From the NCBI GenBank assembly GCA_963819635.1, contig CAWFWX010000003.1:1-64000 (forward strand): a stretch of 64,000 nt of DNA. Reading direction: 5' to 3'. The notes under the pieces were generated by a model, which saw only the letters and a list, made by a program, of their open reading frames with translations, was not told the DNA's origin and did no database searches. This DNA comes from JACVRW01 sp963819635. Its GTDB lineage: Bacteria; Actinomycetota; Thermoleophilia; Solirubrobacterales; Thermoleophilaceae. This document shows positions 17,716-27,026 of this stretch, piece after piece. Position 1 is the first letter of the stretch. Every line of letters starts with the position of its first letter. The position numbers and the translations under genes were made by a program.

Positions 17716-19705
17716 TCAGCGCTCGCCCGCGCCCACACGCCCGCGCTCGCCGGCGTACGCAACGAAGGCGTCGATCGCGCCAGGGTCGGCGAGCGCGTCA
17801 CGGCTGACCACCCTCTCCGCGGGCATGCCCTGGAGGATCCGCTTGACCGGCAGCTCGAGCTTCTTGCCGGTCATCGTGCGCGGGATCGCCGGCACAGCCT
17901 CGACGGTGTCCGGCATGTGCCGGGGCGAGAGCGCCTCGCGCAGCGACCTGCCGATCCGGTCGCGCAGCTCGCCGGTCAGGGCCTCGCCCTCACGGAGCTG
18001 CACGAACAGGAGCAGCTCGCCCGGCCCGCCCTCGGGGTCCTCGAGATGGACGACGAGGCTGTCCAGGACCTCGTCGAGCTCCTCCACGATCGCGTAGAAC
18101 TCGCCGGTGCCGAGCCGCACGCCGCCGCGGTTCAGCGTGGCGTCGGAGCGGCCCGTGACGACGCAGCTGCCGCGCTCGGTGAACATGATCCAGTCGCCGA
18201 AGCGCCACACGCCGGGGTACATGTCGAAGTAGGCGTCCCTGTAGCGCTCGTCGTCCGGGTCGTTCCAGAAGCCCGCGGGCATCGACGGCATCGGCTGCCG
18301 GATCACGAGCTCGCCGAGCTGGCCGACCACCTCGCGCCCCTCCGGGTCGTAGGCGGCGGAGTCGACCGCCAGGCAGCGTCCCGCGATCTCGCCGCGGTAG
18401 ACCGGCTGCATCGGGCTGCCCTGCACGATCCCGCAGCAGACGTCGGTGCCGCCGCTGCCGACGTTCAGCAGCACGTCGGGGCCGAGCTGCTCGTAGATCC
18501 AGTCGAACCCCTCCGCCGGGAGCGGCGAGCCCGCCGCGAGCAGCTGGCGGATCCCCGACAGGTCGAAGTCGCGCGCGGGCTGGATGCCCGCCTTGCGGCA
18601 TCCCATCAGGAGCGCCGGGCCGGCCCCCATGTGCGTCGGCTGCGTTTCACCCGCGAGCGCCCACTGGGCCGACATGTCCGGATACATCGGGTTGCCGTCG
18701 ATCATCACGATCGACGCCCTCAGGAGCAGCGTCGAGACGAGCGCGTTCCACATCATCCACGCCGTCGTGGTGAACCACATCAGCCTGTCGCCGGGGCCGA
18801 TGTCCCAGCTCAGCCCGTGGTTCTTGAAGTGCTCCACGAGGATGCCGCCGTGGCGGTGCACGATCGCCTTCGGCAACCCCGTCGTGCCGGACGAGAAGAG
18901 CACGTAGAGCGGGTGGCCGAACGGCACGGGGTCGAAGCGCAGCTCGCCCGGCTCCGCGAGCAGCTCGTCCCAGCCGAGCGCGCCGGGCAGCGCGTCGTCC
19001 TCGCCGCCCGCGTACGGCACGTGCACCACGTGCTCGAGCGATGGGCAGCGCCGCGCGGACCTGCGCGACCTCGGCGCGCCTGTCGATCCGCTTGTCGCCG
19101 TAGCGGTAGCCGGCGATCGCGAGCAGCAGCTTCGGCTCCACCATCCCGAAGCGGTCGATCACGCTGCGCGGGCCGAACTCCGTGGCGCAGGTGGCCCAGA
19201 CGGCGCCGAGGCTCGCCGTGGCGAGAAAGGCGACCAGCGTCTCGGGGATGTTCGGCAGGTAGGCCACGACTCGGTCGCCGGGTCCCACGCCGAGCCGCTC
19301 GAGTCCCGCGCGCGCCCGCGCCACCTGCTCGCGCAGGTCGCCGAAGCTCAGCTCGAACGGGTCGCGCGTCTGCGACCGGGCCAGTACCGCCGTCTCGCCC
19401 AGGTCCGCCTCGGTGCCGAGCATGTGCTCGGCGAAGTTGAGCGTCGCGCCGGAGAACCAGTCCGCGCCGGGCATCTCGCGCGAGCCGAGCACGCGCTCGT
19501 AGGGCGTGTGGGCACGCACGCCGAAGAAGTCCCAGAGCGAGCCCCAGAAGCCCTCCAGGTCGGCGACGGACCAGTCGAACAGCTCGTCGTAGCCGTCCAG
19601 CTCGCGCCCGCGCGAGTCGCGGACGAAGTCCAGGAAGCTGCCCATCCGGGTCGTCTCGCGCACGTCGGCGGGCGGGGTCCACAGGACCTCTCCCTCACGT
19701 GTCAT
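17716..19705 (-). CDS. Acetoacetyl-CoA synthetase; frameshifted
   Basis: Acetoacetate-CoA ligase (662 residues after correction), which activates acetoacetate or a longer or aryl 3-oxoacid with ATP and CoA. The N-terminal acetyl-CoA-synthetase-like domain (DFVRDSRGREL, WFSGATLNFAEHML) is followed by LFSSGTTGLPKAIVH, the AMP motif GSGGTDVC, GYW-like MYPGVWRFGD and the C-terminal PRTMTGKKLELPVK with its catalytic lysine. Removing one base of GGG 19043-19045 restores LPSLEHVVHVP. The start is ATG 19705, overlapping the HAD stop; ATG 19711 is an alternative. It is placed downstream of a biotin carboxylase-type module. Confidence 0.9.
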
Positions 19706-20505
19706 AGCCATGGGAGGATCTCCTCGACGCCGTCCACCACGGCGTCCGGGCGCTGCCGCTCGGGCACGCCGTTCATGTCGGTCGCGCCGCTGATCCCGCT
19801 GCGCACCAGGATCGTGCGCGAGCCGCCCAGCTTGCCGAGCGCGATGTCCATGCCGATGTCGTCGCCGATCACGGCCGTGTCGCGCGACGGCACGCCCAGG
19901 CGCCGCTCGACCTCCTGCACGGCCGCGTGCGACGGCTTCCCGACCACGACCGGGCGCGCGCCGGTGACGCGGGCGATCCCCGCGGTGACCATCGCGCCGC
20001 GGCTGAAGATGATCCCGTTCGCGCCCCAGAAGCCGCGCTGGTAGTTGGCCGTCAGGAGGCGCGCGCCGTTCGAGACCGCCCTCGCCGCCCGCTCCATCGC
20101 CTCCAGGTCGACCGACTCGACGTGCGCCACGAACACGACCTCGGCCTCCTCGCCGTCCACGAGCGGCACGCCGGCGGCGGCCATGCGCTCGCGCGCGGCC
20201 TCGGAGCCGAACACCATCGCCGGGCGGTCCGGGTGCCTGCGCGCGAGGTACGAGAGCGCGCTGCACACGGGCGTCAGCAGCTCGTCGTCCTCGACCGGCA
20301 GCCCTTCGGAGCGCAGCCCGCGCGCGAAGGCCTCCGGCCCCATGTGGCTGCCGTTCGTGAACAGCACGAGCGGGCGCCCGGACGCGCGGATCGCCTCCAG
20401 CACCGCGGCGGCGCCCGGAAGCGGGACCGCGCGGAAGCTCGAGTCGCGGTGGACGAGCGAGCCGTCCACGTCGAAGACGAAGCCGCGTACGTCGTCAAGC
20501 CGCAC
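19702..20505 (-). CDS. HAD-superfamily IIA (NagD-like) phosphatase
   Basis: A 267-residue HAD hydrolase with motif I GFVFDVDGSLV, motif II LVLFTNGS, cap domain and the late VVGKPSHAA and VIGDDIGMDI (motifs III and IV), as in NagD/AraL sugar-phosphate phosphatases. It should dephosphorylate a small phosphorylated metabolite. In this operon it could clear a dead-end phosphate made by the PEP-synthase-like pair, which is inference. GTG 20505 overlaps the corrected end of the carboxyltransferase by 11 nt. Confidence 0.85.
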   Translation of the reverse strand: MRLDDVRGFVFDVDGSLVHRDSSFRAVPLPGAAAVLEAIRASGRPLVLFTNGSHMGPEAFARGLRSEGLPVEDDELLTPVCSALSYLARRHPDRPAMVFGSEAARERMAAAGVPLVDGEEAEVVFVAHVESVDLEAMERAARAVSNGARLLTANYQRGFWGANGIIFSRGAMVTAGIARVTGARPVVVGKPSHAAVQEVERRLGVPSRDTAVIGDDIGMDIALGKLGGSRTILVRSGISGATDMNGVPERQRPDAVVDGVEEILPWL

Positions 20506-21971
20506 GGCGCCACACCACCAGGTCGTCGCCCTTCTCCACGCGCACGTACGAGAGCTCCTCGCGCTTCGCCAGCTCGCGCCAGCAGCCGCACGAGCGGATC
20601 GCGGCCGGGACGCGCGAGCGGCGGGGGCCGCTCCCTGCCGCGCTCGGCCACCATCGCGTCCACCTGCTCCTCGGGCATCGTGAGCCGCAGCAGCAGCTCC
20701 TCCTCGGAGATGCGCTCGCCGAAGCGCTCGCGGGCGCCCTCGAGGCCGATCGGCTCGAGGTGGCTGAGCTCCTCCGCGCGCGGCAGCGACAGCAGCCTGT
20801 CGCGCACGTCGGGGTCCACGGGCGCGGCCGGCTCGTAGAAGTGGCCGAGGAAGTAGCGCAGCATCTCGTCGCCGACGTTCGACCAGCGCTCGCCCGAGAT
20901 CACGTTCATCACGGACTGCGTGGCCACGAACTGGGAGACGGGCGTGACCATGATCGGGTAGCCCATCTCCGCGCGCACGCGCGTGACCTCCTCGAGCGTC
21001 GCGTCGAACAGCTCGGGACGGCCGACCTCGGCGAGCATGCGGCGCGTGGTCGTGACCATGCCGCCCGGCATCTGGTGGCGGTAGTACGAGGCGTCGTACT
21101 CCGCCGGCGCGCCGAGCGGCAGGCCCTTGTCGAGCGCGAGCGCGCGGAAGTGGGCCGACACGGCCGCGAGCGCGTCGAGGTCGAGCCCGTGCGAGTAGCC
21201 CTCGGCCTCGAGGTTGCGAAGGGTCATCTCGCAGGGCGGGTTCGAGGTGCCGTTGGCGGCGGGCGCGACGGCCGTGTGGAGCGTGCGGACGCCGGCCCGC
21301 AGGCCCTCCACGTACGCGAGCGGCCCGAGGCCGATCGTGCAGTGGCTGTGCAGCTCGACCGGGCGCGGCGCGAAGGCGGCGATGAAGCGCGGGATCAGCT
21401 CGCGGACCGCGCCCTGGGTCAGGAGTCCGCCCGGGTCCTTCAGGTAGAGCCTGTCGATGTCGGGCGATGCCGCCACGGCCTCGGCACGCTCGATGTAGTA
21501 GTCGTGGGTGTGCGCGGGGCTGATCGAGTAGGTGAGCCCCACGACGACCTCCTCCACACCCTCCTCGCGCGCCATGCGCGCCAGTCGCAGGAGCGCCGCC
21601 GGGTCGTTCGAGGGCTCGGCGATCTGGAAGCGGCGGATGCCGTTCCGGACGACGAGCCTGAACGAGAGCCGCATCAGGTCCTCGCCGGCGGGCACCCAGG
21701 AGATGAAGCGCATCCCGGTGGTGATCAGGTTGAGCGGCGTGTCCGGCATCGCCGCGCTGACCAGCCTGATCCGCTCCCAGGGGTCCTCCCTGTGGAAGCG
21801 CACGGACACCGCCATGTGCGTGCTCGATGTGAAGTCGAGCGCGCGGAAGCCGACCCGGTCCATCGTGGGCGCGATGGCGAGGACGTCCGGCGTGGTCAGC
21901 CCGGTCGCGCTCCAGAGGCTCTGGTTGCCGTCGCGCGTGGTCGTGTCGACGATCTCGACGAGCTCGTTCAC
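20495..21971 (-). CDS. Biotin-dependent carboxyltransferase, PycB/OadA-like; frameshifted C-terminus
   Basis: TIM-barrel carboxyltransferase homologous to pyruvate carboxylase subunit B and oxaloacetate decarboxylase alpha (491 residues corrected). Metal and catalytic features are kept: DTTTRDGNQSLW (residues 9-20), Lys178 in YLKDPGG, His208 and His210 in LHSH, and the catalytic Thr in NGTSNPP. The pyruvate-binding LLRGxN segment of the family reads ITTGMR at 83-88, so the arginine that holds the pyruvate carboxylate is Thr85. Removing one base at 20579-20580 restores the REELSYVRVEKGDDLVVW tail. No fused biotin domain; the carrier is the next gene upstream. Confidence 0.85.
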
Positions 21972-22372
21972 GGGCTGACCCGGAACAACGTCTCGCCGTC
22001 GGCGATCACCTGCGCGTCCTCGGCGCAGATCTCGACGATCGTGCCCGACACGCCGGCGGGCACCGAGTTCATCATCTTCATGATCTCGATGATGCAGACG
22101 ATCGTGTCCGGCTCGACCTCCGCGCCGACGTCCACGAAGGGCGCCATCCCGGGACCCTCCGCGCGATAGAAGGTGCCGGGCATCGGTGCGCGGATCGTCT
22201 GGGCGGAGTTATCCGACTCGATTCGTGGCTGCTGAGGGGACGCTTCGACCTCGGCAGCCCCGCCGCGCACCACGTGCAGCTTGAACTCGGCCGTCTCGAT
22301 CCTGAGCTCGTCGAGCTCCGACTCGTCGATCAGCCGCAGGATCTCGCGAACGTCGTCGTCGGTGAGGGCCAT
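21968..22372 (-). CDS. Biotin carboxyl carrier protein (AccB-like)
   Basis: A 134-residue carrier protein. The C-terminal biotinyl domain has the hairpin motif IEIMKMMNSV with the lysine to be biotinylated at residue 99. The Ala/Pro-rich linker (ASPQQPRIE) and APMPGTFYRA strand precede it as in AccB. Its N-terminal 45 residues resemble the AccB leader rather than a transmembrane anchor. It is translationally coupled to the ATP-grasp protein upstream (TGATG) and to the carboxyltransferase downstream (GTGA). No biotin carboxylase gene is present in the window, which is unusual for a carrier/transferase set. Confidence 0.92.
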   Translation of the reverse strand: MALTDDDVREILRLIDESELDELRIETAEFKLHVVRGGAAEVEASPQQPRIESDNSAQTIRAPMPGTFYRAEGPGMAPFVDVGAEVEPDTIVCIIEIMKMMNSVPAGVSGTIVEICAEDAQVIADGETLFRVSP

Positions 22373-23250
22373 CAGTCCTTCTTGCCGGCGCCGAACGTGC
22401 CCATCACGAGGTCCATCGCGGACTTGCCCGCGGCCCCCTCCCGCCGCGGCGCCACTGTCACCGGCCGCGACTGGAGCACGAACAGCTCGCCGTCCCCGTC
22501 GATCGCCCACTCGACGTCCTGGTGGCCGCCGAAGTGGCGCTCCACCCGCCGCCCGAGCTCGACCAGCGCGCCCAGCAGCTCGTCGTCGAGGCAGGCCCCG
22601 CCCTGCCGATCGGCCTCCACGTCCACTCGCTCGGCGCCCTCGGGTCCGGCCACGTACTGCACGGTCTTCGGGCCGATGCCGCGGTGGAGCACCTCGCCGG
22701 TGACCTTGCTCACGCGGTACTCGTCGGGCGTCACCTCGCCGCCCACCACCGCGATGCCCAGCCCCCAGCTCGCGTTGATCGCGACCGTGCTCGGATCGCC
22801 GCTCACGGGGTTGCAGGTGAACATCACGCCGGAGACCGAGGCCTCGACCATCCGCTGCACGGTCACTCCCATCGCCGCCCTGCCCTCCCCGCCGAGCCGC
22901 GCGCGGTAGGCCACCGCCTCCGGGTTGTCGAGGCTGGCCCAGCAGTCGCGCACCGCCCGGCAGACCCGCTCGGCGCCGCGCACCCACAGGTATGTGTCCT
23001 GCATGCCCGCGAAGGTGGCCTCCGCGCTGTCCTCGCCGACCGCGCTCGAGCGCACCGCCACCGGCGGCTCGCCGAGCTGCGCGTAGGCGGCGACCACCTC
23101 GTCGAGGTCGCCCTCCGACGCCTCGCTGCTCAGGGCGAACCCCGGCGGCACCGGAAGGCCGGCCGCGATCAGCTCGCCCAGGCTCGCGCTCTTGCCCCCG
23201 AAGAGCGCCTCGTCTGAGGAGCGCAGGTCGGCGAGCGGCCGGGTGTGCAC
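22372..23250 (-). CDS. PEP synthase/PPDK-type ATP-grasp subunit (stand-alone N-terminal domain)
   Basis: A 292-residue protein equal to the nucleotide-binding domain of PEP synthase. Motifs in order are GGKSASLGELIAAGLPVPPG (residues 18-37), VAVRSSAVGEDS, ATFAGMQDTYL, GVMFTCNPVSGDP and VEWAIDGDGELFVLQSRPV. In such dikinases ATP phosphorylates a histidine on a swivelling domain; here that domain is a separate protein encoded 4 nt upstream (23255-25066). This split resembles phenylphosphate synthase of anaerobic phenol degraders. The substrate is unknown. GTG start at 23250. Confidence 0.85.
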   Translation of the reverse strand: MHTRPLADLRSSDEALFGGKSASLGELIAAGLPVPPGFALSSEASEGDLDEVVAAYAQLGEPPVAVRSSAVGEDSAEATFAGMQDTYLWVRGAERVCRAVRDCWASLDNPEAVAYRARLGGEGRAAMGVTVQRMVEASVSGVMFTCNPVSGDPSTVAINASWGLGIAVVGGEVTPDEYRVSKVTGEVLHRGIGPKTVQYVAGPEGAERVDVEADRQGGACLDDELLGALVELGRRVERHFGGHQDVEWAIDGDGELFVLQSRPVTVAPRREGAAGKSAMDLVMGTFGAGKKD

Positions 23251-23254
23251 GCCG

Positions 23255-25066
23255 TCAGGCTCCGTCTCCGTCCAGGATCGTCACCTGGCCGGTCGAGCCG
23301 TCCACGCGCAGCCGCTGGCCGGTCGTGATGCGCGCCGTCGCGGTGCCCGTGCCCACCACGGCCGGCAGCCCGTACTCCCGCGAGACGATCGCGGCGTGGG
23401 ACATGATGCCGCCGATGTCGGTGACCGTCGCGGCGATCTTGGAGAAGATCGGCGCCCACGCCGGCGAGGTGATCGTGCAGACGAGGATCTCGCCCGCGCG
23501 CACGGTGCCGAGATCGCCGAGTCCGCTCACCACGCGCGCCGGCCCCTCCACCTCGCCCGGTGATGCCGGGGCTCCGGCCAGCTCGTTGCCGCCGTCGGCC
23601 TCGGCCCACTGCTGAAGGCGCTGCGGCGTGATGCCCCAGAGCATGACCACGATCGGGTCGTTCACCGCCTCGGGCATCGTGCCGAGCGCCGGCGGTGGGG
23701 TCCACTCGCCGAGCTTCTCGAGCAGCTCCCCCCGGCGCGCGACGATCGGCGGCCAGTGGTGCGGGCCGAGCGCGGGGCCGCCGGTGGACCAGGTGAGCGA
23801 CAGCTCCTCGAGCGCCTCCATCGCCTCGTGGCGGGACAGGTTGAAGATGTCCTCGCCGTCCTCGAGGAAGCCGTGCTTCGCGAGCAGCGCGCCGAACTCG
23901 CGCACCTTGTTGAAGAAGCGCGACTGGAACCAGTAGTCGCAGTAGAACTTGTGCTCCTCTACGTACGGGAAGACCGTGCGTGCGAGGCCGAGCAGCTCCT
24001 CGAACGCCGGCCGCGTCTCCTCGTCGAGCAGCGAGCCGTACTCCTCGGCGAGCCGGTCGCGCTCCCGCGCCAGCTCCTCCGTCGGGCGCTCGATGTCCCT
24101 GCCCGCCTTCAGCGCCGCGATGTGCCCGGTGAGCGACGCGTAGGGGATGCTCGGGTCGTCGTGCCAGCTGCCGTAGTAGTGGTAGAGGCCGTCGCCGGTC
24201 CCCATGTTGAACCAGGGGTCCTTGATCTCCTCGAGCTGCTCGAGCCAGCTCCGGCCCTCCTCGCTCTGCCCGAGCTCGGCATCGATCTCGTCGGGCGAGC
24301 GCCCTTCCGCGAAGGCCGAGTCCACGCCCGAGTCGATGGCCACGTGCGCGAGCCGGCGCAGCTCCGTGTCGGCCCGGAACAGGACCACGTCGAGGCCGGC
24401 GACCATCTGCGAGATGTGCTGGTCGGGGATGTCCGGCAGCGCGCCGCGCAGGAACTCGGCGAAGGTGAGGTAGGCCCCGTAGCCGAGCAGCAGGAACTCG
24501 AAGTGGTGCTGCCACATCATCTCCGCGCAACGGAGCGTGTGCGAGTAGGCGCGCAGCAGGTCGATGTTCGAGAGGTTCTGCTCGCCGAACACGACCTCGT
24601 CGGGCTCGTACTCGGGCAGGTCGGGAACCACGATCGACTCGACCTCGCGGTTGAGCTCCTCCATCTTCGTGCGCCAGCCGACGTAGAGCTCGTCCCAGTT
24701 CTGGAAGTAGTAGCCCGCGCGCTTCTCGAAGAAGCCCGCGCGCTCGGCGATCTTGTCGGGGTCGGTGACCGGGTTGGGGGAGATGTAGACGTAGCCGTTG
24801 ACCACGCGGTAGTCCACGCCCATCGCGGGCGGCACGGCGAACGCGCGGTTCTGCCAGCCGCCGAGCGTGTAGTAGGGGTGGTCCACCTCGACCATGTCGA
24901 AGGGCGGCATCGGGAACGGGAAGTGCTGCGAGTTCCAGAACCAGAGCCGCTGCTCGTCGGACTCGCGGCGGTGCTCGTCGAACACCGACCAGTAGGGGTA
25001 CATCTCCTGCCAGCCCTCGCAGCCCGCCGGGGTCTCGACGTCGAAGGGATTCGGGAACTCGGCCAT
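23255..25066 (-). CDS. PEP-utilising enzyme, swivelling phosphohistidine subunit with substrate domain
   Basis: A 603-residue partner of the ATP-grasp subunit. The C-terminal 90 residues form the PEP-utilising mobile domain with phosphorylatable His557 in GGIMSHAAIVSREYG and the following PAVVGTGTAT. The long N-terminal part (about 1-480) is mostly helical, rich in Trp/Tyr/Phe, and has no TIM-barrel PEP-binding domain, so it probably holds the acceptor site for a substrate other than pyruvate. No signal peptide. ATG 25066 lies 3 nt after the GMC oxidoreductase stop. In phenylphosphate synthase the analogous large subunit binds phenol; whether that holds here is open. Confidence 0.75.
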   Translation of the reverse strand: MAEFPNPFDVETPAGCEGWQEMYPYWSVFDEHRRESDEQRLWFWNSQHFPFPMPPFDMVEVDHPYYTLGGWQNRAFAVPPAMGVDYRVVNGYVYISPNPVTDPDKIAERAGFFEKRAGYYFQNWDELYVGWRTKMEELNREVESIVVPDLPEYEPDEVVFGEQNLSNIDLLRAYSHTLRCAEMMWQHHFEFLLLGYGAYLTFAEFLRGALPDIPDQHISQMVAGLDVVLFRADTELRRLAHVAIDSGVDSAFAEGRSPDEIDAELGQSEEGRSWLEQLEEIKDPWFNMGTGDGLYHYYGSWHDDPSIPYASLTGHIAALKAGRDIERPTEELARERDRLAEEYGSLLDEETRPAFEELLGLARTVFPYVEEHKFYCDYWFQSRFFNKVREFGALLAKHGFLEDGEDIFNLSRHEAMEALEELSLTWSTGGPALGPHHWPPIVARRGELLEKLGEWTPPPALGTMPEAVNDPIVVMLWGITPQRLQQWAEADGGNELAGAPASPGEVEGPARVVSGLGDLGTVRAGEILVCTITSPAWAPIFSKIAATVTDIGGIMSHAAIVSREYGLPAVVGTGTATARITTGQRLRVDGSTGQVTILDGDGA

Positions 25067-25068
25067 CG

Positions 25069-27018
25069 CTATGCCAGCCTGTCCGCGAGCCCGCGCGAGA
25101 TCCTGTGCGCCGCCGCCTCGATCGTGACCATCGGGTTGACGCCCAGCCCCGTGGGCAGGACCGCTCCGTCCACGACGTAGAGGCCGCCCACGTCCCAGGC
25201 CTCGCCGTCCGGGTTGCAGACGGCGTCCTCGCGCGAGCTCCCCATACGGGCCGTGCCCATCAGGTGGAACGCGCCGAGCGTCACCTGCGCCGCGTCCCAG
25301 CCGCAGCGGTCGGCCGCGTCGAGCAGGCTCTCGCGGCCGCCGTTCCCGCCGGGCTCGTACGAGACCCAGCCGGCGTGCGAGGAGTAGATCCGGCGCGCGC
25401 CGCCCGCCTCGAGGATCCGCGCCGCGCCGTCGAGGCCCTTGCGCATCACGTCGCGGTCGAACTCGGACAGCTGCCAGCGCGGCGTCGGCAGCCCGTCCGG
25501 CCCGACCACCACCTCGCCTCCGTGGCGAGCGCGCTGGAGCGCGCCGTAGCCGACCGTGTACCTCATCGACTGCATCAGCTCCGCGCTCTCGCGCGACCCC
25601 CTCCAGGGCGCGAAGATCGCGAGGATGCTCGGCGGCGTGGCCGCCTGCTCGTACTTGATGCCGTAGCCATCGCCCATGTCGAGCAGCTCGTCGGAGAAGG
25701 TCGCGCCGAGCGTGCCGTCCCAGGGCCTGATCTCCTCGTCGAAGACGCCCCATGTGATCAGCACGGGGTGCAGCATCAGGTTCTTGCCGACCTGGCCGCC
25801 CATGCCCGAGCGCACCATGATCGCCGGCGTGTGGATCGCGCCGGCGGCGAGCGCCACCGCCTTCGCCCGGACCGTGACCCTGTGGCCGTCGGCGGTCTCG
25901 GCCTCGACCCCGCGCGCCTGGCCGTCCTCGATCAGCACCCGGTCGGCCGACGTGTTCACGAGGATGCGCGCGCCGGCGTCGTAGGCGTCCTGGAGCCAGG
26001 TCTTCATCGTGGACTGCTTCGCGCCGATCTGGCAGCCGTAGTGGCAGAGCCGGCAGACCTCCTCCTTGCAGCCCTTGCAGTTCCGCTGCATCACCTCGGA
26101 GTGCCAGCCCAGCGAATCGAGCCCGCGCCGCATCGCGTGGTCCCGCTCGGACGGGATGCTGCTCTCCGGGCTGATCGAGATCCGCTCCCATACCGCGTCG
26201 AGGCTGTCGTCGAAGTCCTGGCCGGCCCACTCGTCGAGCCCGAAGCGCTGCTTCCAGTCCTCGCGCACGAAGTCCGGCGGGCGGAAGCACCAGGTGTAGT
26301 TCACGAGCGTGCCGCCGCCGAGGCAGGAGCCGGCGAGCAGCCCGATGCTCTGGTTGTCGGTCGCGACTCCGCCGCCGTTCAGGTACATGCGCGCGTAGCC
26401 CGACAGCTCGTCGCCGTCGAAGTCCTCTTCGCTGAAATAGCCGCCCGCCTCGAGCACGACCACGTCGAGACCGGCGGAGGCCAGGACGCCGGCCGCGACG
26501 CCGCCGCCCGCGCCGGAGCCGACCACGCAGACGTCGCACTCGAGCTCGGTGTCGCCGGTCACCTCGAGCGGCTTGAGCGTCTTTGGCGGCGGGTCCGTGG
26601 GCGGCCCCAGGGGACCCGGGTAGCCGAGCGCCTCGTCGACCGGGTTCGGCCCCTCGCCCTCGTGCGGGAGGCAGTAGTAGCTCAGGAGGATGCCCTTGCG
26701 CAGCGCCTGGAACGCGGCTCGGGCCTGGACGTCGTCCGCGTCGGCGAAGGCAAGCAGAGTGCGCTCGCGGTCCTCCTGCGACTGCGAGGAGAAGGGCGCC
26801 TGCTCCGTTCCCGCGAACTGCGTGTCCCACGCGTCCAGCAGGCCGGCGAAGCCCTCCTTCTCCAGCTCGGACGGGTTGGAGCCGACGGCCATGATGATCG
26901 CCTCGGGGACGCCGCGCTCGGTGGCGGAGGGCAGCCCGTTGCCGCCGGGGACGAAGCTGTCGCAGATCGAGTCCAGCGCCTGCCGGGCCTTGCCAGTGAG
27001 CGTTAGCGTCACAGCCAC
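25069..27018 (-). CDS. GMC oxidoreductase (long-chain alcohol oxidase-like) with N-terminal gluconate-2-DH subunit 3-like domain
   Basis: A flavoprotein of about 649 residues. Residues 5-115 look like the small gluconate 2-dehydrogenase subunit 3 domain. The FAD motif CVVGSGAGGGVAAGVLASAG begins near 164, SCLGGGTLVNYTW follows, and the C-terminal HLMGTARMGS and GVNPMVTIEAAA blocks are typical of GMC. A five-cysteine cluster (C314-x2-C-x4-C-x2-C-x3-C329) lies in the middle. It probably oxidises an alcohol to a ketone or aldehyde. The start is one of three clustered GTG codons after AGGAGG; 27018 is chosen and 27012 is equally possible. Confidence 0.82.
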   Translation of the reverse strand: MAVTLTLTGKARQALDSICDSFVPGGNGLPSATERGVPEAIIMAVGSNPSELEKEGFAGLLDAWDTQFAGTEQAPFSSQSQEDRERTLLAFADADDVQARAAFQALRKGILLSYYCLPHEGEGPNPVDEALGYPGPLGPPTDPPPKTLKPLEVTGDTELECDVCVVGSGAGGGVAAGVLASAGLDVVVLEAGGYFSEEDFDGDELSGYARMYLNGGGVATDNQSIGLLAGSCLGGGTLVNYTWCFRPPDFVREDWKQRFGLDEWAGQDFDDSLDAVWERISISPESSIPSERDHAMRRGLDSLGWHSEVMQRNCKGCKEEVCRLCHYGCQIGAKQSTMKTWLQDAYDAGARILVNTSADRVLIEDGQARGVEAETADGHRVTVRAKAVALAAGAIHTPAIMVRSGMGGQVGKNLMLHPVLITWGVFDEEIRPWDGTLGATFSDELLDMGDGYGIKYEQAATPPSILAIFAPWRGSRESAELMQSMRYTVGYGALQRARHGGEVVVGPDGLPTPRWQLSEFDRDVMRKGLDGAARILEAGGARRIYSSHAGWVSYEPGGNGGRESLLDAADRCGWDAAQVTLGAFHLMGTARMGSSREDAVCNPDGEAWDVGGLYVVDGAVLPTGLGVNPMVTIEAAAHRISRGLADRLA

Positions 27019-27026
27019 CGCACCTC

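Noticed and set aside
26598..26830. Upstream extension of the PEP-utilising subunit frame to 26830
   Set aside because: The added stretch is antisense-free but out of frame with the GMC gene, has shadow-frame composition and no start signal; ATG 25066 fits the operon spacing.
25105..27006. Long 633-residue open frame on the plus strand
   Set aside because: It is antisense to the GMC oxidoreductase, has repetitive Arg/Val/Ala/His composition and no recognisable motif; a high-GC shadow frame.
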